From Semisulcospira habei (Eukaryota > Mollusca > Gastropoda > Semisulcospiridae): a stretch of DNA of 64,000 nt. Below the pieces are notes generated by a model, which had not been told where the DNA came from, searched no databases, and saw nothing but the letters and a program-made list of their open reading frames with translations. Position numbers and translations under genes: made by a program. Shown here piece by piece: positions 35,785-47,517 of the stretch; position 1 is the stretch's first letter; every line of letters begins with the position of its first letter. The stretch covers positions 119,360,917 through 119,424,916 of the forward strand of contig BTPG01000005.1 in the NCBI GenBank assembly GCA_036245525.1, written 5' to 3'.

Positions 35785-36010
35785 AAAGTCCTCGGGCCGA
35801 CGGCTGTGCGCGGGCCCACTGCGGCCGACTTTGGCCCGAAGACCTTTTGCTATTGGGGACTAGCTTGAAATCCGATTTAACTCGGATTGGTCTATGGCTC
35901 CCAAGTGAATGCCCTGTGAGTCAGAAGTCCTCGGTGCCGACGTAAGCTTTGGCTTGGCCGCGCACGTCAGTGCGCGGGCCAGCGAAGGCAGACATCGACC
36001 AGAGGCCAAT
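35785..36010. repeat. Two hairpins of family D
   Basis: At about 35,785-35,868 and 35,920-36,010, built on GTCCTCGGGCCGAC and GCGCGGGCC. Same family as 35,100, 48,988 and 61,306. Confidence 0.65.
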
Positions 36011-36116
36011 TAAATACTCGTTCAAAATGAATGATAAAATACAGGAAAATCAGCAGCGACATAGAAAAAAGCAGCATTATAAAAACGTAGGATGTAGGTC
36101 TTTTTTCTGCTCAATA

Positions 36117-36190
36117 GTTTGTGTGCTGGCCTGTGATTTTCGACCTTACGGCCGGCTCCAGGCCGTATGGTACAAAATCAGACATTTCAG
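36117..36190. repeat. Hairpin family C
   Basis: GTGTGCTGGCCTGTGATTTT and ACCTTACGGCC face their near complement. Better copy at 51,455-51,523. Confidence 0.7.
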
Positions 36191-36416
36191 TCTTAAATCC
36201 AACATGTCAGCCAATGTACAATGATATCTGGATATGACAAAATTCTACAAGACCCGCTCATCATTTTTTTAAAAAATATATTCTGCTTCTAATGCATAAA
36301 CGATATACCTGAAGTGTATTATAAACAGAAACAGTGTGGTTCTTAACTATTGAGGATCTCTGACAAAACATTGTTTTACCCAACATTAGTCATATCCCAC
36401 CTTGTTACCAGCAAAG

Positions 36417-36630
36417 TTAATCCATTCAGACCTGACGCACTACAGCAGGAGATGGATCGACCATGATAATTCAAGGGTAGTACCAGATAAGCTTGGCGCC
36501 GACAGGCGCCAAGCGTATCTGGCACTACCCTTGAATTATCATGGTCGATCCATCTCCTGCAACAGGTGCATAGTCGTTAGACGACGCCTTCAAAATTTGG
36601 GAAATACGTGCGTCGGGGTGAATGAGTTAA
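36417..36630. mobile_element. Palindromic MITE family B, TTAA-flanked
   Basis: TTAA at both ends, ends inverted, hairpin core with CATGATAATTCAAGGGTAG. Close relative of 26232-26444. Confidence 0.85.
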
Positions 36631-36654
36631 CGGAATATTAAAATGTCTCCTCAA

Positions 36655-36765
36655 CCCCTTCACTGCCGGAACTCAACTAGCAATACCTATCTCAAAGCGA
36701 GAGACATAGATCCACATGAGCCCCCGCAGTTGCAGGGGCTTATGTGGATCTATGTGTCTTGCTGG
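36655..36765. mobile_element. MITE family A, one end and core
   Basis: AACCCCTTCACTGCCGG at the left and the core hairpin at 36698-36762. The right terminus is not recognisable. Confidence 0.7.
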
Positions 36766-37159
36766 CAGCACTTCGTGTCCACGTTCCTTAAACATATGGA
36801 GTTCATTTGGCGTTGAATGAACAAAGCTCGCTTTCAGGAGCGCAATCTTCGACGGCTGACCTGCCCGTGAAGGACGGTTCCTGTCTGTATTGTAGGCTAG
36901 GGGAGGGTTAGACACACACAAAATTAAAGTTAGGGTAGAACTATACATGTTTAACAGAATGGCATTGTGTTATCACTAGAATGCTGTGAAAGTCATGCAC
37001 GGTTTGAAAATCACTTTTTAAACCGGTTGCAGAGGAGGGGATGTGATTTACAGTGGCTGTTGAGATCACTGTTTTGCTTTCCTTTTTTGATGAATGATAA
37101 ATCAGAGAAACATTGAATGTTTGTTTAAAATATTCCAAGAAACTGGAGCATGTTGTCAT

Positions 37160-37173
37160 GTGTGTGTGTGTGT

Positions 37174-37240
<67 letters not shown>

Positions 37241-37246
37241 CGTGTG
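37160..37246. repeat. (GT)n microsatellite
   Basis: GT run of about 43 units with one A interruption and a GCGTGC end. It lies within an intron of the Ig/FN3 gene. Confidence 0.95.
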
Positions 37247-37384
37247 TGTGGACTCAAACACGTATGTGATCTCTTGCATGTTTGTGTACTCATACATGCG
37301 GTGTGTGTGCAAGGTTGTTTGCATATGTGTGTGTGCTCGTGTATTGTGTGTGCTTACGCTTACGGTTGCTAAGTAGTTCCATAC

Positions 37385-37732
37385 CTTTAGTCGTCGCATC
37401 CGCTTTCGACTCAGACACCTCAGTCAGTGTGGTGACCGCCAACTGCGCCGTGGCCGCCGGCTCCCCGTTTTCATCGTCGAGATCAAAAGCTTTAAGCTCT
37501 ATCTTGTACTCTGTCCCCGGCTGCAAGCTGTGGAGATTGAATGACCTCGTCTGACTTGGCAGAGGTCGGGAAAGTAGGACGCGACCTTGCGCGTCCTTGA
37601 TGTCGATGATGAAGCGTTGGATGGACTCGGGGTCACCGTCGGTGATCGTCCAGGCGGCTGTGAGTGTCGTCATGCGGACATTCTCCGGAACCATGCGTAG
37701 TGTGAAGCCGGCAGAGTCGGAGTCTTCGTCTG
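37385..37732 (-). CDS. Ig/FN3 gene, exon with a complete FN3 domain (first after the second Ig)
   Basis: 348-bp exon, phase 1-1, 116 codons. Donor AAAG/GTATGG at 37384 and acceptor TCCTCACAG at 37733. An acidic linker (DEDSDS) precedes FN3: TTLTAAWTITDGDPESIQRF (core Trp) and LHSLQPGTEYKIELKAFDLD. The acceptor is of NAGNAG type (CACAGCAG/ACG), so transcripts differing by one codon are possible. Confidence 0.87.
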
Positions 37733-37968
37733 CTGTGAGGACAGAAACATAATGCAGTAAACTTCGGAGATAACAAATCGCCAGAAGACCCAGGTTTTTT
37801 TTGTCGTTATATCCGAAGTTTTGTTATAAAGGAAGTAATTTACATAGAAAGAGTGCTGTGCGGACCTCTGTAGAAGTGTAGCTATATCCGACGTTTGTTA
37901 TAACCGACCTTGTTATCAGCGAAGTAGATTGTATATAGGTGACAGACGCTGAAACGGTAGGATAATAC

Positions 37969-38183
37969 TTAAGACCTTCACTGTCAGTGGACGCAAATCC
38001 GTGTTTTTGAAAGCAGGGAAAACTCAACACAGAATGTTCCCATCGATTCAAGAAGCACGGATATGAATAGAGTCCGCAAGAGGCAAAGAACTTCATGAGC
38101 CCCCGCAGTTGCGGGGGCTCATGAGGTACTTTGTCTCTTTCAGTTGGGTGGTGTTCACTTTTTTCTACTAGAGAAGGGGTTAA
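37969..38183. mobile_element. Palindromic MITE family A, TTAA-flanked
   Basis: TTAAGACCTTCACTGTCAG to AGAGAAGGGGTTAA, 215 bp, hairpin core at 38076-38140. Confidence 0.85.
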
Positions 38184-38189
38184 GATTAC

Positions 38190-39025
38190 GGCGCGTTCTA
38201 GAGGAAGAGGGATTATTGACCTTTACAGTTCAAGGGCAGTGCCTGATTGCTTGGCGCGCGCCTGGACGCCGGGGTGTTTCTTTTACTGATTTTGCTAAAT
38301 ATTGTTTCCTTTCATGACATAAACGTTTGGTCTTTTCCTTTGGTCATACATTGGCCATCCTTTCCACGCCTAAGCTTACTGGCAGCTCCGATGTTCCATC
38401 CACTTCACCTATTACGCTGAGGAATGTGCGCACTGACCTGCCAAATGGAGGGATTGTTCCTATTTTATTTTTCTATGTAGATTTCTCGCTCATTTTAGAC
38501 TTGCGAAAATCCTTTTTGGGCTTCATTTGTGTAATAAGGGGATGAAGTGTAAGGTTGCAGAATCATATGGACCAGACAATAAAGGCAAGCCTCCGAGCCA
38601 AATAAAGACATAAGTGGCCCGTTTTTACAGATTTATTGCCTGTTATATACTCTATATTTGGCCGCGAGTGACATTCACTTCGACATACGTGTATTTCTTA
38701 ATACGCCAATACTCCATCAAATTCGTCCGAAATGTTAGGTGAAATGTGAAAAAAAAAGAAATCCTAACATTATCTTAAATTAAAAACTAATGTGATCTTT
38801 TTACCTTTCGGCTATTGTGCATGGTGTCTGTGATTTTGAACCTATTGGCCCCAGTCTTAAGATTCAAAATCAAAGACCCACACTCACAATGTCGATTTCT
38901 ATTTCCTGAAACGACAGATTTCTGGACAGCTGAATAGACAATTGCGCTATTTTCATTTCGCCATTTCCTCTACCAAGACGGAAACACACACATTTTTTTT
39001 ATTCCTACAGCGAATTAATTCATTT
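38190..39025. other. No gene seen; one hairpin of family C at about 38,812-38,885
   Basis: The GTGTCTGTGATTTTGAACCT hairpin is the only recognised item, apart from a partial MITE-B half near 38,225-38,265. Confidence 0.5.
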
Positions 39026-39092
39026 GCATGAGGCACAGATCCTCATGAGCTCCTGCAGGATGCGGGGGCTTATGATGATATACGCTTCTTGC
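39026..39092. mobile_element. MITE family A core hairpin, diverged
   Basis: GCATGAGGCACAGATCCTC and a diverged complement ending CTTCTTGC. Confidence 0.65.
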
Positions 39093-39667
39093 AGGGCCGA
39101 TTCTATCCTTTTTACTCTTAGGCGAAGGAGAAAGAGAATCGGGTGTTATTTATAATCAAGCAATTTATTTATTTATTCATTTTAAATCAATGAACAACAA
39201 TCGTAAATTCAGAGCATAAGACTCACAGCCGTCCAGCATGCACGTACGCACAGAAACAAGAGGCATAGAACCTCATGAATATTTTCAATCTTTACATTAA
39301 AAATATATATGTTTTTGATGTTTAGTTTACTTCTCTCAGTTCTTCACTTTTATCTCCTTGAATTATAATGATAGTATGTGACAAAGTCATCCGATTTGGC
39401 AATGTTCAAAGATCATTTCAGTTGATCTAACACTGCCCAAGTCCGGTCTATTTCGATCTAAGAAAAATGTGTAGACTTTCTTTCTTTAAATGTGTGTTCC
39501 CTTTACGAAAGATCAAGAATAGATGAATCAAAGGGCAAATGGACACGTAAAGTAATAACAGAAGTTTTAATTGTACAAATGTAAGTTGAGAGGTTTAGAA
39601 CGCGGGGGAGATAAAGGGAAAGAACTTATTGACAAGCTTGCAAAAATTGATTACCTCCCTGCATGCT

Positions 39668-39774
<107 letters not shown>

Positions 39775-40034
39775 CAGAGAGATATGTGACCCCCCCCCCC
39801 AACCCCCTCCCCACCACCACCACCACCCACCCAGCCGGAAAAAAATGTTTTGGAATTTAAGCAGAGAACGATACAACGTTATCTGAAAATACCCAATAAT
39901 GTTTCCAACTGCAGTAAAGTCGCGTAGCGCACAATTTCCGGAATTTAAACAAGACTAAACGATGAATATATGGTTTAAGCGAAAGTTATTATACTGCAAC
40001 AAAATTAATATCATCATATCATGACATGTCACCC

Positions 40035-40063
40035 TCTTCTTTTTTTGCGTTTTTTTTTTTTTG

Positions 40064-40094
<31 letters not shown>

Positions 40095-40150
40095 TTCGGT
40101 TTTCTTTTTGGCGGGTTTTTTTTGTTGTTGTTGTTGTTGTTTTTGTTTTT
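40035..40150. repeat. T-rich low-complexity stretch
   Basis: TTTTG repeats and GTTGTTGTT. No gene. Confidence 0.85.
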
Positions 40151-40156
40151 TACCCT

Positions 40157-40228
40157 TTGGATGTCGGTAGCGGTTTTAGTGGCGTTGATTCCGGCAGGAA
40201 TCACCGTGAAAACCGCTACCGACACCTA
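40157..40228. repeat. Hairpin family E
   Basis: GGATGTCGGTAGCGGTTTTA and its near complement; second copy of 28551-28622. Both are preceded by a run ending TTTTTACCC or TTTTATCCC. Confidence 0.8.
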
Positions 40229-40652
40229 AAGTGTTAATATAGGCAAGTTGCAGATCATAGGCATAAGAAAACGTTGCATGATCTACCACCTGCACATCAC
40301 CGGAAATAGCGCAGCCGTTTCATACTATACATGCCATAGAGCTGTTCAAAGATTATCGCATGCTTGCAAATAGAGTAACTGTTGTTGATATTTCAGCTGT
40401 TGCTGCTAGTTGCTACCGTTCTTGATACTGCTTTTGTGTCGTTATTGTTGCTGCTGATGATGTTGCTGCTTCTCAGTGTCGTCGAAGTCATTGTTGCGTC
40501 TGTTGCTGTTGTCACTGTTGTTAATGTTGTACTTTTCTTTATTTCTAATTTCTATCGTACGACACTCTAACCTGAAATATTTTTAAATATATATTTACTT
40601 CTTGTATTAAAACCTTTCTTTTAGTTTGGCTGGCCAGATTTATTAGATGGTC

Positions 40653-40701
<49 letters not shown>

Positions 40702-40870
40702 CGTTATTATATAGGCGCTTTTTCTCGATTTTGGGGAAATCGACTCAAAGCGCCGCGCCTGAAACCCGACACACACACTCACGAAACAGACACGGATTTA
40801 CGCCATTTAAGACAAACACAGTACAAACACAGTACAAGACAAACGAAGGGTCAGTCAGCTACTGAAGTTA
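40653..40870 (-). mobile_element. L2-like LINE 3' tail fragment, second subfamily
   Basis: (AAT)n then TACCGTTATTATATAGGCGC and GGGGAAATCGACTCAAAGCG. Inverted relation to the tail at 47,640-47,890. Confidence 0.65.
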
Positions 40871-40914
40871 CAGAGAGTTTTGATCGCTTGTATTTGAAAT
40901 TTGTGAAGTGGCCT

Positions 40915-41110
40915 GAGACCGGTACCAAAGTGTGGGGGGTTGGGGGGGGGGGGGTGGAAGAACCGGAGTACCCGGAGAAAGAACCCCCGACGGTCCGCCC
41001 GAATTAACGGTGACACTTACCAGAGGAGAAAAGTCCAACGCCGGAACCCGGTATCGAACCTCGCACCTTTGGCATTGGTGGCAGGCGCCTTAACCACTGC
41101 TTAATCGTCT
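40915..41110 (-). mobile_element. tRNA-derived SINE, minus strand
   Basis: On the minus strand AGCAGTGGTTAAGGCGCCTG (A-box like) and GAGGTTCGATACCGGGTTCC (B box) have tRNA spacing. It adjoins CTCGGCGTTAAACCCAGCTA on the plus strand, the tail of another SINE, so two SINEs may be nested. A G run lies at 40,935-40,953. Confidence 0.65.
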
Positions 41111-41163
41111 GCTCGGCGTTAAACCCAGCTAATTAACTAAATTTACTTCTATTTTTGACCTAC

Positions 41164-41433
41164 TTTGCAGTACATCCACCACTGTAGAACTTTCAATCGT
41201 TCCCCATTCCGATACGGCCCTGCATGTAAGCACCGTCGAGCGTAAGACGTTGGCCAGATACAATTGGTTGCTGCCCTGCGCGCCTACACCAATCTGCTCG
41301 CCCCGGTCGTACCACCTGACTTCCGGAACCGGTGACCCATCCGCCACGCACGTGATCTTGACTGTCTCCCCTTCCTCTACCGTGATCCTCTCGGGCAAGG
41401 CGTGAGTGAATTTTGGTGGGAATGGTTGGTTGA
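41164..41433 (-). CDS. Ig/FN3 gene, exon with the second Ig domain
   Basis: 270-bp exon, phase 1-1, 90 codons. Acceptor GTTTTTTTTCAG at 41434, donor CAAA/GTAGGT at 41163. I-set Ig: FPPKFTHALPERITVEEGET, then VKITCVADGSPVPEVRWYD (B-strand Cys and C-strand Trp) and STVLTCRAVSEWGTIESSTV (F-strand Cys; the usual DxGxYxC is replaced by a shorter run). It lies between four FN3 domains upstream and three downstream. Confidence 0.88.
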
Positions 41434-41452
41434 CTGAAAAAAAACAAATTGT

Positions 41453-41670
41453 TTAACCCATATAGCCCATCGTACTACAGCAGGAGATGGCCGATTGACC
41501 ATGATAACTTTCAAGGGTAGTGCCAGAATTGCTTGGCAAATAAAGGCGCCAAGCAAATCTGGCACTACCCTTGAATTATCATGGTCAGTCCATCTCCTGC
41601 AACAGGTATATAGTCGTTAAGTAACGCTTCCAAAATCTGGAAAATGAACATGTATGTTCAAATGGGTTAA
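41453..41670. mobile_element. Palindromic MITE family B, TTAA-flanked
   Basis: 218 bp, TTAA at 41453-41456 and 41667-41670, inverted ends and core hairpin. It starts 20 bp from the splice acceptor of the Ig exon. Confidence 0.85.
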
Positions 41671-41708
41671 ACTGTGCTAGTCAAGGATTTTAGACCTATG
41701 GCTCTCGC

Positions 41709-44700
41709 TTGGCTTGACTTAGCGAACGAAGATTCTATAGGGGTTGTCCACGACGTCTGCAGGCATGCTCGAGACTGCGGAGGTCAATCCGGGACAGGCA
41801 GGTTCGACCGCAGTAGCTGCAGAGGGAGGTCTGGCCAGGGTTCTGAGTTGCGGCATCTCTGTTTTTTTTCTCCTGAGCCGCTTGTCTTTAAGGCCAGTTC
41901 TGCGAGAGTCCTCAAAGGAGACAGCTGCCTTGTAAATGGTGGAGCGCCAGGTGTCACGATCCGCAGCAAGTGAAGACCATTGGTCGATTTGGCAGGCACT
42001 AAGTGACTTCTTGAGACAGTCTTTGTATCTCTTCTTTGGTGCCCCTCTGTCTCTGTGTCCAGTGGCGAGCTCGCCGAACAGGGTGATCTTGGGCAGGCGA
42101 TGATCCTCCATCCTCGAGACGTGACCAGCCCAGCGGAGCTGTGTCTGCAGCAGCAAAGCCTCGATGCTCACAGTTTCTTCCTGTTCAAGGACCTCGACGT
42201 TTGTGACATAGTCACTCCAGTGAATGCCAAGGATTGTACGCAGGCAGCGCTGGTGGAAGCGTTCGAGGAGTCGTAGTTGGCTGCGGTAGAGGGCCCAGGA
42301 CTCGGAACCATACAACAGGGTGGTGAGGACGACAGCTCTGTACACGCTGATCTTGGTGCCTGTTTTCAGCTGTTGATTATGCCACACCCGCTTGTATAGA
42401 CGCCCGAAAGCGCTGTTCGCTTTTGCCAGCCTGCTGTCCATCTCCTTGTCCAGCTTGGCGTCTTACGTGATGATGCAGCCAAGGTAGGTAAACTGGTGCA
42501 CTGACTTCAGTTCCGACTCGCCGATGGTGATGTGGGGAGGGCGATGCTGTACCTTGGGTGCCGGCTGATGGAGAACCTCTGTCTTTTTCAGACTGACCTG
42601 GATTCCAAAGAGCTGGGCAGCGTCTGCGAAGCAGGATGTAATGCGCTGCAGGGCTCTCTCTGTGTGTGCAACGAGGGCAGCGTCGTCAGCAAAGAGCAGC
42701 TCACGAATCAGTTGGTCTAGGGTTTTGGTGTGGGCCTGCAGTCGTCTGAGGTTGAACAGGTGCCATCGAGACGATACCTGATGTACACTGCATCGTCATC
42801 GTCGAGGTCCACTGTGGCCTGCTTCAACATCATGCTAAAAAAGATGATGAAGAGGGTCGGTGCCAGCACATAGCCCTGCTTCACACCGTTGAGAATGGGG
42901 AATGGTTCTGAGAGGTCATTGTTGAGTCTGACCTGGCTTGCTGGTGCTCGTGGAGCTGGACGATCATGCTGAGGAACTTTGGGGGACAGCGAAATCGCTC
43001 CAGGATCTGCCACATGCCTTGCCTGCTCACAGTGTCGAACGCTTTTGTTAGGTGGACAAACGTTACGTACAGCCCTTTGTTCTGCTCGCGGCACTTTTCC
43101 TGAAGCTGTCTCAGCACAAAGACCATGTCGGTGGTGCTCCTGTTGGCTCTAAAGACACACTGGCCCTCTGGGAGGTGGTCTTCTGCAATGGCAGGTACCA
43201 GCCGATTCAGGAGCAGCCTTGCGAGTATTTTCCCGGCAATGGACAGCAGGGTAATTCCACGGTAGTTGGAGCAGGCAGACTTCTCTCCTTTGTTCTTGTA
43301 CAGGGTGATGATGACTGCATCGCGGAGATCCTTTGGTAGTGTTCCTTCCTCCCAGCAGCAGAGAAAGAGGTCATGGAGCTTGTTGTGCAGTGCTGGGCCT
43401 CCATGTTTCCAGATCTCTGGTGGGATTTCATCAATGCCTGCTGCTTTGCCACTCTTGAGCTGGTGGATGGCTGTGAGGGTCTCTTCAGCAGAGGGCGGTT
43501 CGTCCAATTCAACCTTTACTGGGAGGTGTGGGATTTGGAGGATGACTGCTTCTTGAACAGTGCGCTCAGCGCTAAAGAGGTCCTGAAAGTATTCCGACCA
43601 GCGGTTCAAGATGGACTTATTATCTGTGAGCAGTGCCTGTCCATCAGCGCTTCGCAGGGGACTTTGTATCAGGTGCCTGGGGCCATACACTGCTTTCAGT
43701 GCTTCGTAGAAGCCCCTGTAGTCACCGTTGTCAGCACAAAGCTGGGTCCTCTGTGCGAGTCTGATCCACCACTCGTTCTGGAGATATCTGAGCTTGCGCT
43801 GGAGACTGCTACAGACAAGGCGGAAGGCAGACTTCTTCACAGGGCAGGAAGGCTGGGCTAGGTGGGCCTGATGGGCGGCTCTTTTTTTTTTTTTTTTTTT
43901 TGCTAGGAGTTCCTGGATCTCTACGTCGTTTTCGTCAAACCAGTCTTTGTTCTTCTTTCTAGCGAAACCCAAGACTTCTGCAGAGGATTTTGCGATTGCA
44001 GTTTTCAGCTGTTGACAGAGTGTTTCAGGGGAGGAATCTGCTGGGTCAGCTGTGTCTGTGAGCCTGCGCTGTAAATCTGTCTGAAAGGCAGCTTTTACGT
44101 CGTCACGCTGAAAGCTGGCAACATCAAGCTTTTCTTAGGGGGCCCCCCTTTCTTGGGTTTTGGCTTGACGTGGAGCCTGAGTTTGCAGCGGACAAGGCGG
44201 TGGTCAGTGTGGCACTCTGCGCTGGGCATCACTCTGGTGAGGAGGACATCACTGCGGTCCCTCTGACGCACTAGGACATAGTCGATAAGGTGCCAGTGTT
44301 TGGAGCGAGGATGCATCCAGGTGGTCTTTCGACTGTCCTTTTGCTGGAAAGTAGTGTTGGTGATGACAAGCTGCTGCTCTGCACAGAACTCCAACAGTAG
44401 GCGGCCATTGTCATTGCAGTTCCCGACGCCATGTGTGCCGAGGACTCCTTTTCAGGCTTCAGAGTCTTGTCCCACTCTGGCGTTGAAGTCGCCAAGGATG
44501 ATGACTTTGTCGTCTGCAGGGGTGCTCTGTAGGAGGCTGCGCAGATCAGTGTAGAACTTGTCCTTTTCTGCAGGCTCTGCCAGGTGGGTTGGGGAGTACA
44601 CAATGAGAAGGGTTACGTGTTGCTGGTGTCTCAGTGGGAGGCGCATGGACATGATGCGGTCTGAGTGACCGGTTGGTAGGTTTTCCAGCTTAGTCGCAAT

Positions 44701-45480
44701 TGAGGTCTTGACCATGAAGCCGACGCCTGAGAGCCGTCTTTCTGATGCAGACTTGCCTGACCAGTAGAGGGTGTAGCCAGCGCCAAGTTCTTGGAGACTG
44801 CCTTCGTCCGGGAGGCGTACATCGCTGAGCGCAGCGATGTCGATGTTTAACCTCCGCAATTCATGGGCAATGAGGGCGGAGCGACGTTCAGGACGTCCGC
44901 TGTCTGCTGTGTCAAGCATGGTTAGGATGTTCCAGCATGCTACGTTGAGTCCGGTCGTGGTCGTCATTAGAGTTGATCCGTTGTTTTTACTTGTTTTCTG
45001 ACCGCAGGAGAAGATGCCCGTTGACCGCGGCTAGCCAACTGGGGTTGTGAGGGGACGAGCTTTGGTTAGGCCACCTTTTCTAGGCCCCTCTCCGTGTGGA
45101 GCAAGCAGTGCTGTCCCTAGAGAAGGCTGCTTGGTCGTTCAGGGTGTGCCGAGTGACGTTGTCATCCCCAGGTCAACATCAGGCGACCAATATCCTAAAC
45201 CGCCTGCATGCAGGTTTGAGACTGCGGTTTCCAGTGACATCTTTCACTTGCCGTTTCGCCCCTCGCCCGTCGCTACAGGACTTGGAATGGTCTGTGTCAT
45301 GGTCCGTGGACGTTTCCTAAAGCCTGCGCAGTGGAGCTTTTTGGTGGAGTGCAGTGTGCGCAGTACTGGCCCCACCCTTTAAACCTTTGGTTCGTCTGCC
45401 ATGGCCTAGCAAGCTGGGACGATGGCATCGAGGTCCTCGGGTCGTAGGTTTTATATCAGACTGTCCTTGTCCTAGTCTCT
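41709..45480 (-). mobile_element. LINE copy B (same family as 20156-23925)
   Basis: Minus-strand copy of the zinc-finger LINE, 3.77 kb, sitting in an intron in the same orientation as the gene. 5' UTR 45480-44968, endonuclease 44967-44095, RT 43972-42480, C-terminal region 42441-41719. A GGCTC at both borders may be a weak duplication. The GC-rich DNA at 45,481-45,890 may be further 5' UTR that copy A lacks. Confidence 0.88.
41719..44967 (-). pseudogene. LINE ORF2 of copy B, several breaks
   Basis: Same protein as copy A. The GDFNARVG motif is intact here. Breaks: a frame change near 44455 and another near 44135, an A-run expansion at 43880-43901 (AAAA in copy A, about 22 A here, read as Lys), one-base losses near 42940 and 42763, a TAA near 42463 where copy A has TCA, and a shift near 41875 that destroys the C-terminal zinc finger. 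RT blocks KSGKAAGIDEIPPEIW and TFVHLTKAFDTV are visible; the last has H for the catalytic D of copy A (VDLTKAF), so the RT would be inactive even if in frame. Confidence 0.85.
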
Positions 45481-45890
45481 GGCTCAAAAACCTTCCCCGG
45501 AGACACGGGGGCTTTGAAGTCAGGGTTTTCCTCCCTTAGCCTTTCCGCAGCCAAACGGCCAGGCCTGCAAGGCAGCAGGACAATGTTGATTAATTTTCGA
45601 GGTTCTCTCCTCTAGATCCGCCGTGTTTAGCCTGGGGACTCGTGCTGCCCAGTTTTTGGGGTCACCTCGGAGAGGACGTGGCCAGGGACCACGCACGGGC
45701 GGTCTTGGGATAGAGGGATGCTATGCTAGTCCGGAGGGATTACACACGAGGGTGCCTCACGAAGGCCAAGAGGCCCTAGACTAGGGTGATCCCGGGGGAG
45801 GCGCTGTAAGAGTTCCCCACTACCCGCACCACCAACGCAACTCGTCCCCTGGGACCCCACCTTTTGAGTCAGGCAGCGACCCCTTGACCC
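45481..45890 (-). repeat. GC-rich stretch, possible LINE 5' UTR
   Basis: Shares GGTTTTCCTCCCTTAGCC-type motifs with 13,480-13,960. No ORF. Confidence 0.4.
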
Positions 45891-45901
45891 CCCTACGGCT
45901 C

Positions 45902-46054
45902 TAGTGTGCTAGTATGTGAATTTTCACCTTACGGCTACGAGCCTTAAGGTTAACAGTCGCAGACCAAAACACATTTCTGTAGTCCAGGTCGCACGAGCAG
46001 TAGATCCTCATGAGCCCCCGCAGTTGAGGGGACCTTGCGGAGCTATGTCATTTG
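45902..46054. repeat. Hairpin family C copy followed by a decayed MITE-A core
   Basis: 45902-45976 is a hairpin with CACCTTACGGC; 45991-46054 is a MITE-A core (TAGATCCTCATGAGCCCCCG) with a poor right arm. Confidence 0.6.
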
Positions 46055-46252
46055 CTCTTTGTGTTACCCTGGGCCAGATGAAGCATGAAAGGCCCAATAT
46101 GTAAGACTAAGTCAGATCCCATCCTTTTTCCTGTAAAGGAAATTTCGAAAAAAGGATGGTTCGAAAGAAAGCCAAGTTATTCAGGCACTACATCTGAGCT
46201 GATGTGGTCGAGCCACCTCATACAAAACACAGACAAATTTATCCAGCAATAT

Positions 46253-46425
46253 TAACCCCTTGACTGCCGGTAGATTTGACGACTGAAACCACTGCACGCT
46301 TACCGACATTCGCGTGATAAACACACCTGAAATAATGCCGAATATTGGCACAAAGAACACTAGACAAACAAGAGACATAGATCTTCATCAGCCCCAGCGA
46401 CATGAGGATTTATGACTCTAGCGTT
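46253..46425. mobile_element. MITE family A, decayed
   Basis: TTAACCCCTTGACTGCCGG at the left; core remnant AAGAGACATAGATCTTCATC at 46,371-46,390. Confidence 0.6.
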
Positions 46426-46725
46426 CGCCTAGCCCCAACAGTTGGTTTAAATAGTTTATTGCTTTGCCAAAAACACGAGATAGTGAAACATTTTCACCAG
46501 AGGCGTATAGGATGATCAATTACATAATTATGCATGGAGGTGGTCAGCAAATTTACAAATACAGTGTGAAACTTGGTGATTAACGCTGAAAAAAGTAATT
46601 ACATTCTGATTTTTTTTTTTAAATGGGCATCTTCACAGCTAGGAGAAACAGATTGGTTTTTATTAATTCATTGTAACTTCAGCGTCAAAGATATACAAAG
46701 AAAAAAACTTCTGTGCAACATCCAC

Positions 46726-47049
46726 CTGATTCCATTTTGACGTCCGACTCTGCGATGTGGAACAGCAGGGGGTCTGTCCTCGGACCCTCCCCGAACCCAT
46801 TGAAAGCCCCCACTGACACCGTGTACCGTGAGCCCGGGGTCAAGTCCTTGACCTCCACAGAGGTCATGTTGAAGACGACGCTCTGGCTGTGCTGTTTGCC
46901 CGCATCCTCCTTGCCCTTGCTCTCCTCCAGATGCACGATGTACCCGAGCGGTGTGGGCGAGGAGTCGTTGACCGGAACGTAGTCCCACTTTACGTTGATG
47001 CTGGTGGATGCCGTGGCGGATACTTGCACGCTTTGAGGAGTGATCAGTT
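46726..47049 (-). CDS. Ig/FN3 gene, exon with a complete FN3 domain (fourth of the first FN3 block)
   Basis: 324-bp exon, phase 1-1, 108 codons. Acceptor TTGTTGATTGCAG at 47050, donor TCAG/GTGGAT at 46725. FN3 with TSINVKWDYVPVNDSSPTPL (core Trp), GYIVHLEES, and VKDLTPGSRYTVSVGAFNGF. The last FN3 before the second Ig. Confidence 0.9.
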
Positions 47050-47098
47050 CTGCAATCAACAATGACAACAGTTTTGGATTTCAACGTCTTTTGATCCG

Positions 47099-47496
47099 TT
47101 AACTGCCAGGGCCAGGCGAAGGCAACCCAGCTGCAAGAGACATAAACCCTCATGAGCCCCCGCATTTGCGGGGGCTCATGAGGATTTATGTCTCTTGATA
47201 GTCCAAATTTGTTTATACTCATTTTTGGTCCCAGTGCCCTGCTTTGTGGCGAGCTGGTTGGCTCGTTGGTAGAGCGTCCCACTCTCATCCGAAAGGTCCC
47301 AGGTTCGAAATCAGCTGGTGTCAAACTTTGTTCAGTTCCTGTTTCGGTGCCCCGTCTTTGAAATCACCTTCGAGGTGGATAAAAGACGTTAAGCACTAAA
47401 CGTTTTTCCATTGCCTTTGTGCTTTTGACGAGAATGTCGGTCAGCGTGCAGTGGGTTTAGACACGAAATCCGTGATCACTGGCAGCGAAGGAGTTA
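47099..47496. mobile_element. MITE family A interrupted by a tRNA SINE
   Basis: Left end TTAACTGCCAGGG, core hairpin 47133-47198, right end GGCAGCGAAGGAGTTAA at 47480-47496. The extra length is explained by a SINE at about 47,230-47,400. Confidence 0.7.
47250..47400 (+). mobile_element. tRNA-derived SINE
   Basis: A box TTGGCTCGTTGGTAGAG and B box AGGTTCGAAATC in tRNA spacing, and a 3' end GACGTTAAGCACTAAAC. No clear TSD. Confidence 0.7.
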
Positions 47497-47517
47497 ATTG
47501 CTGCGATCGATGTTATT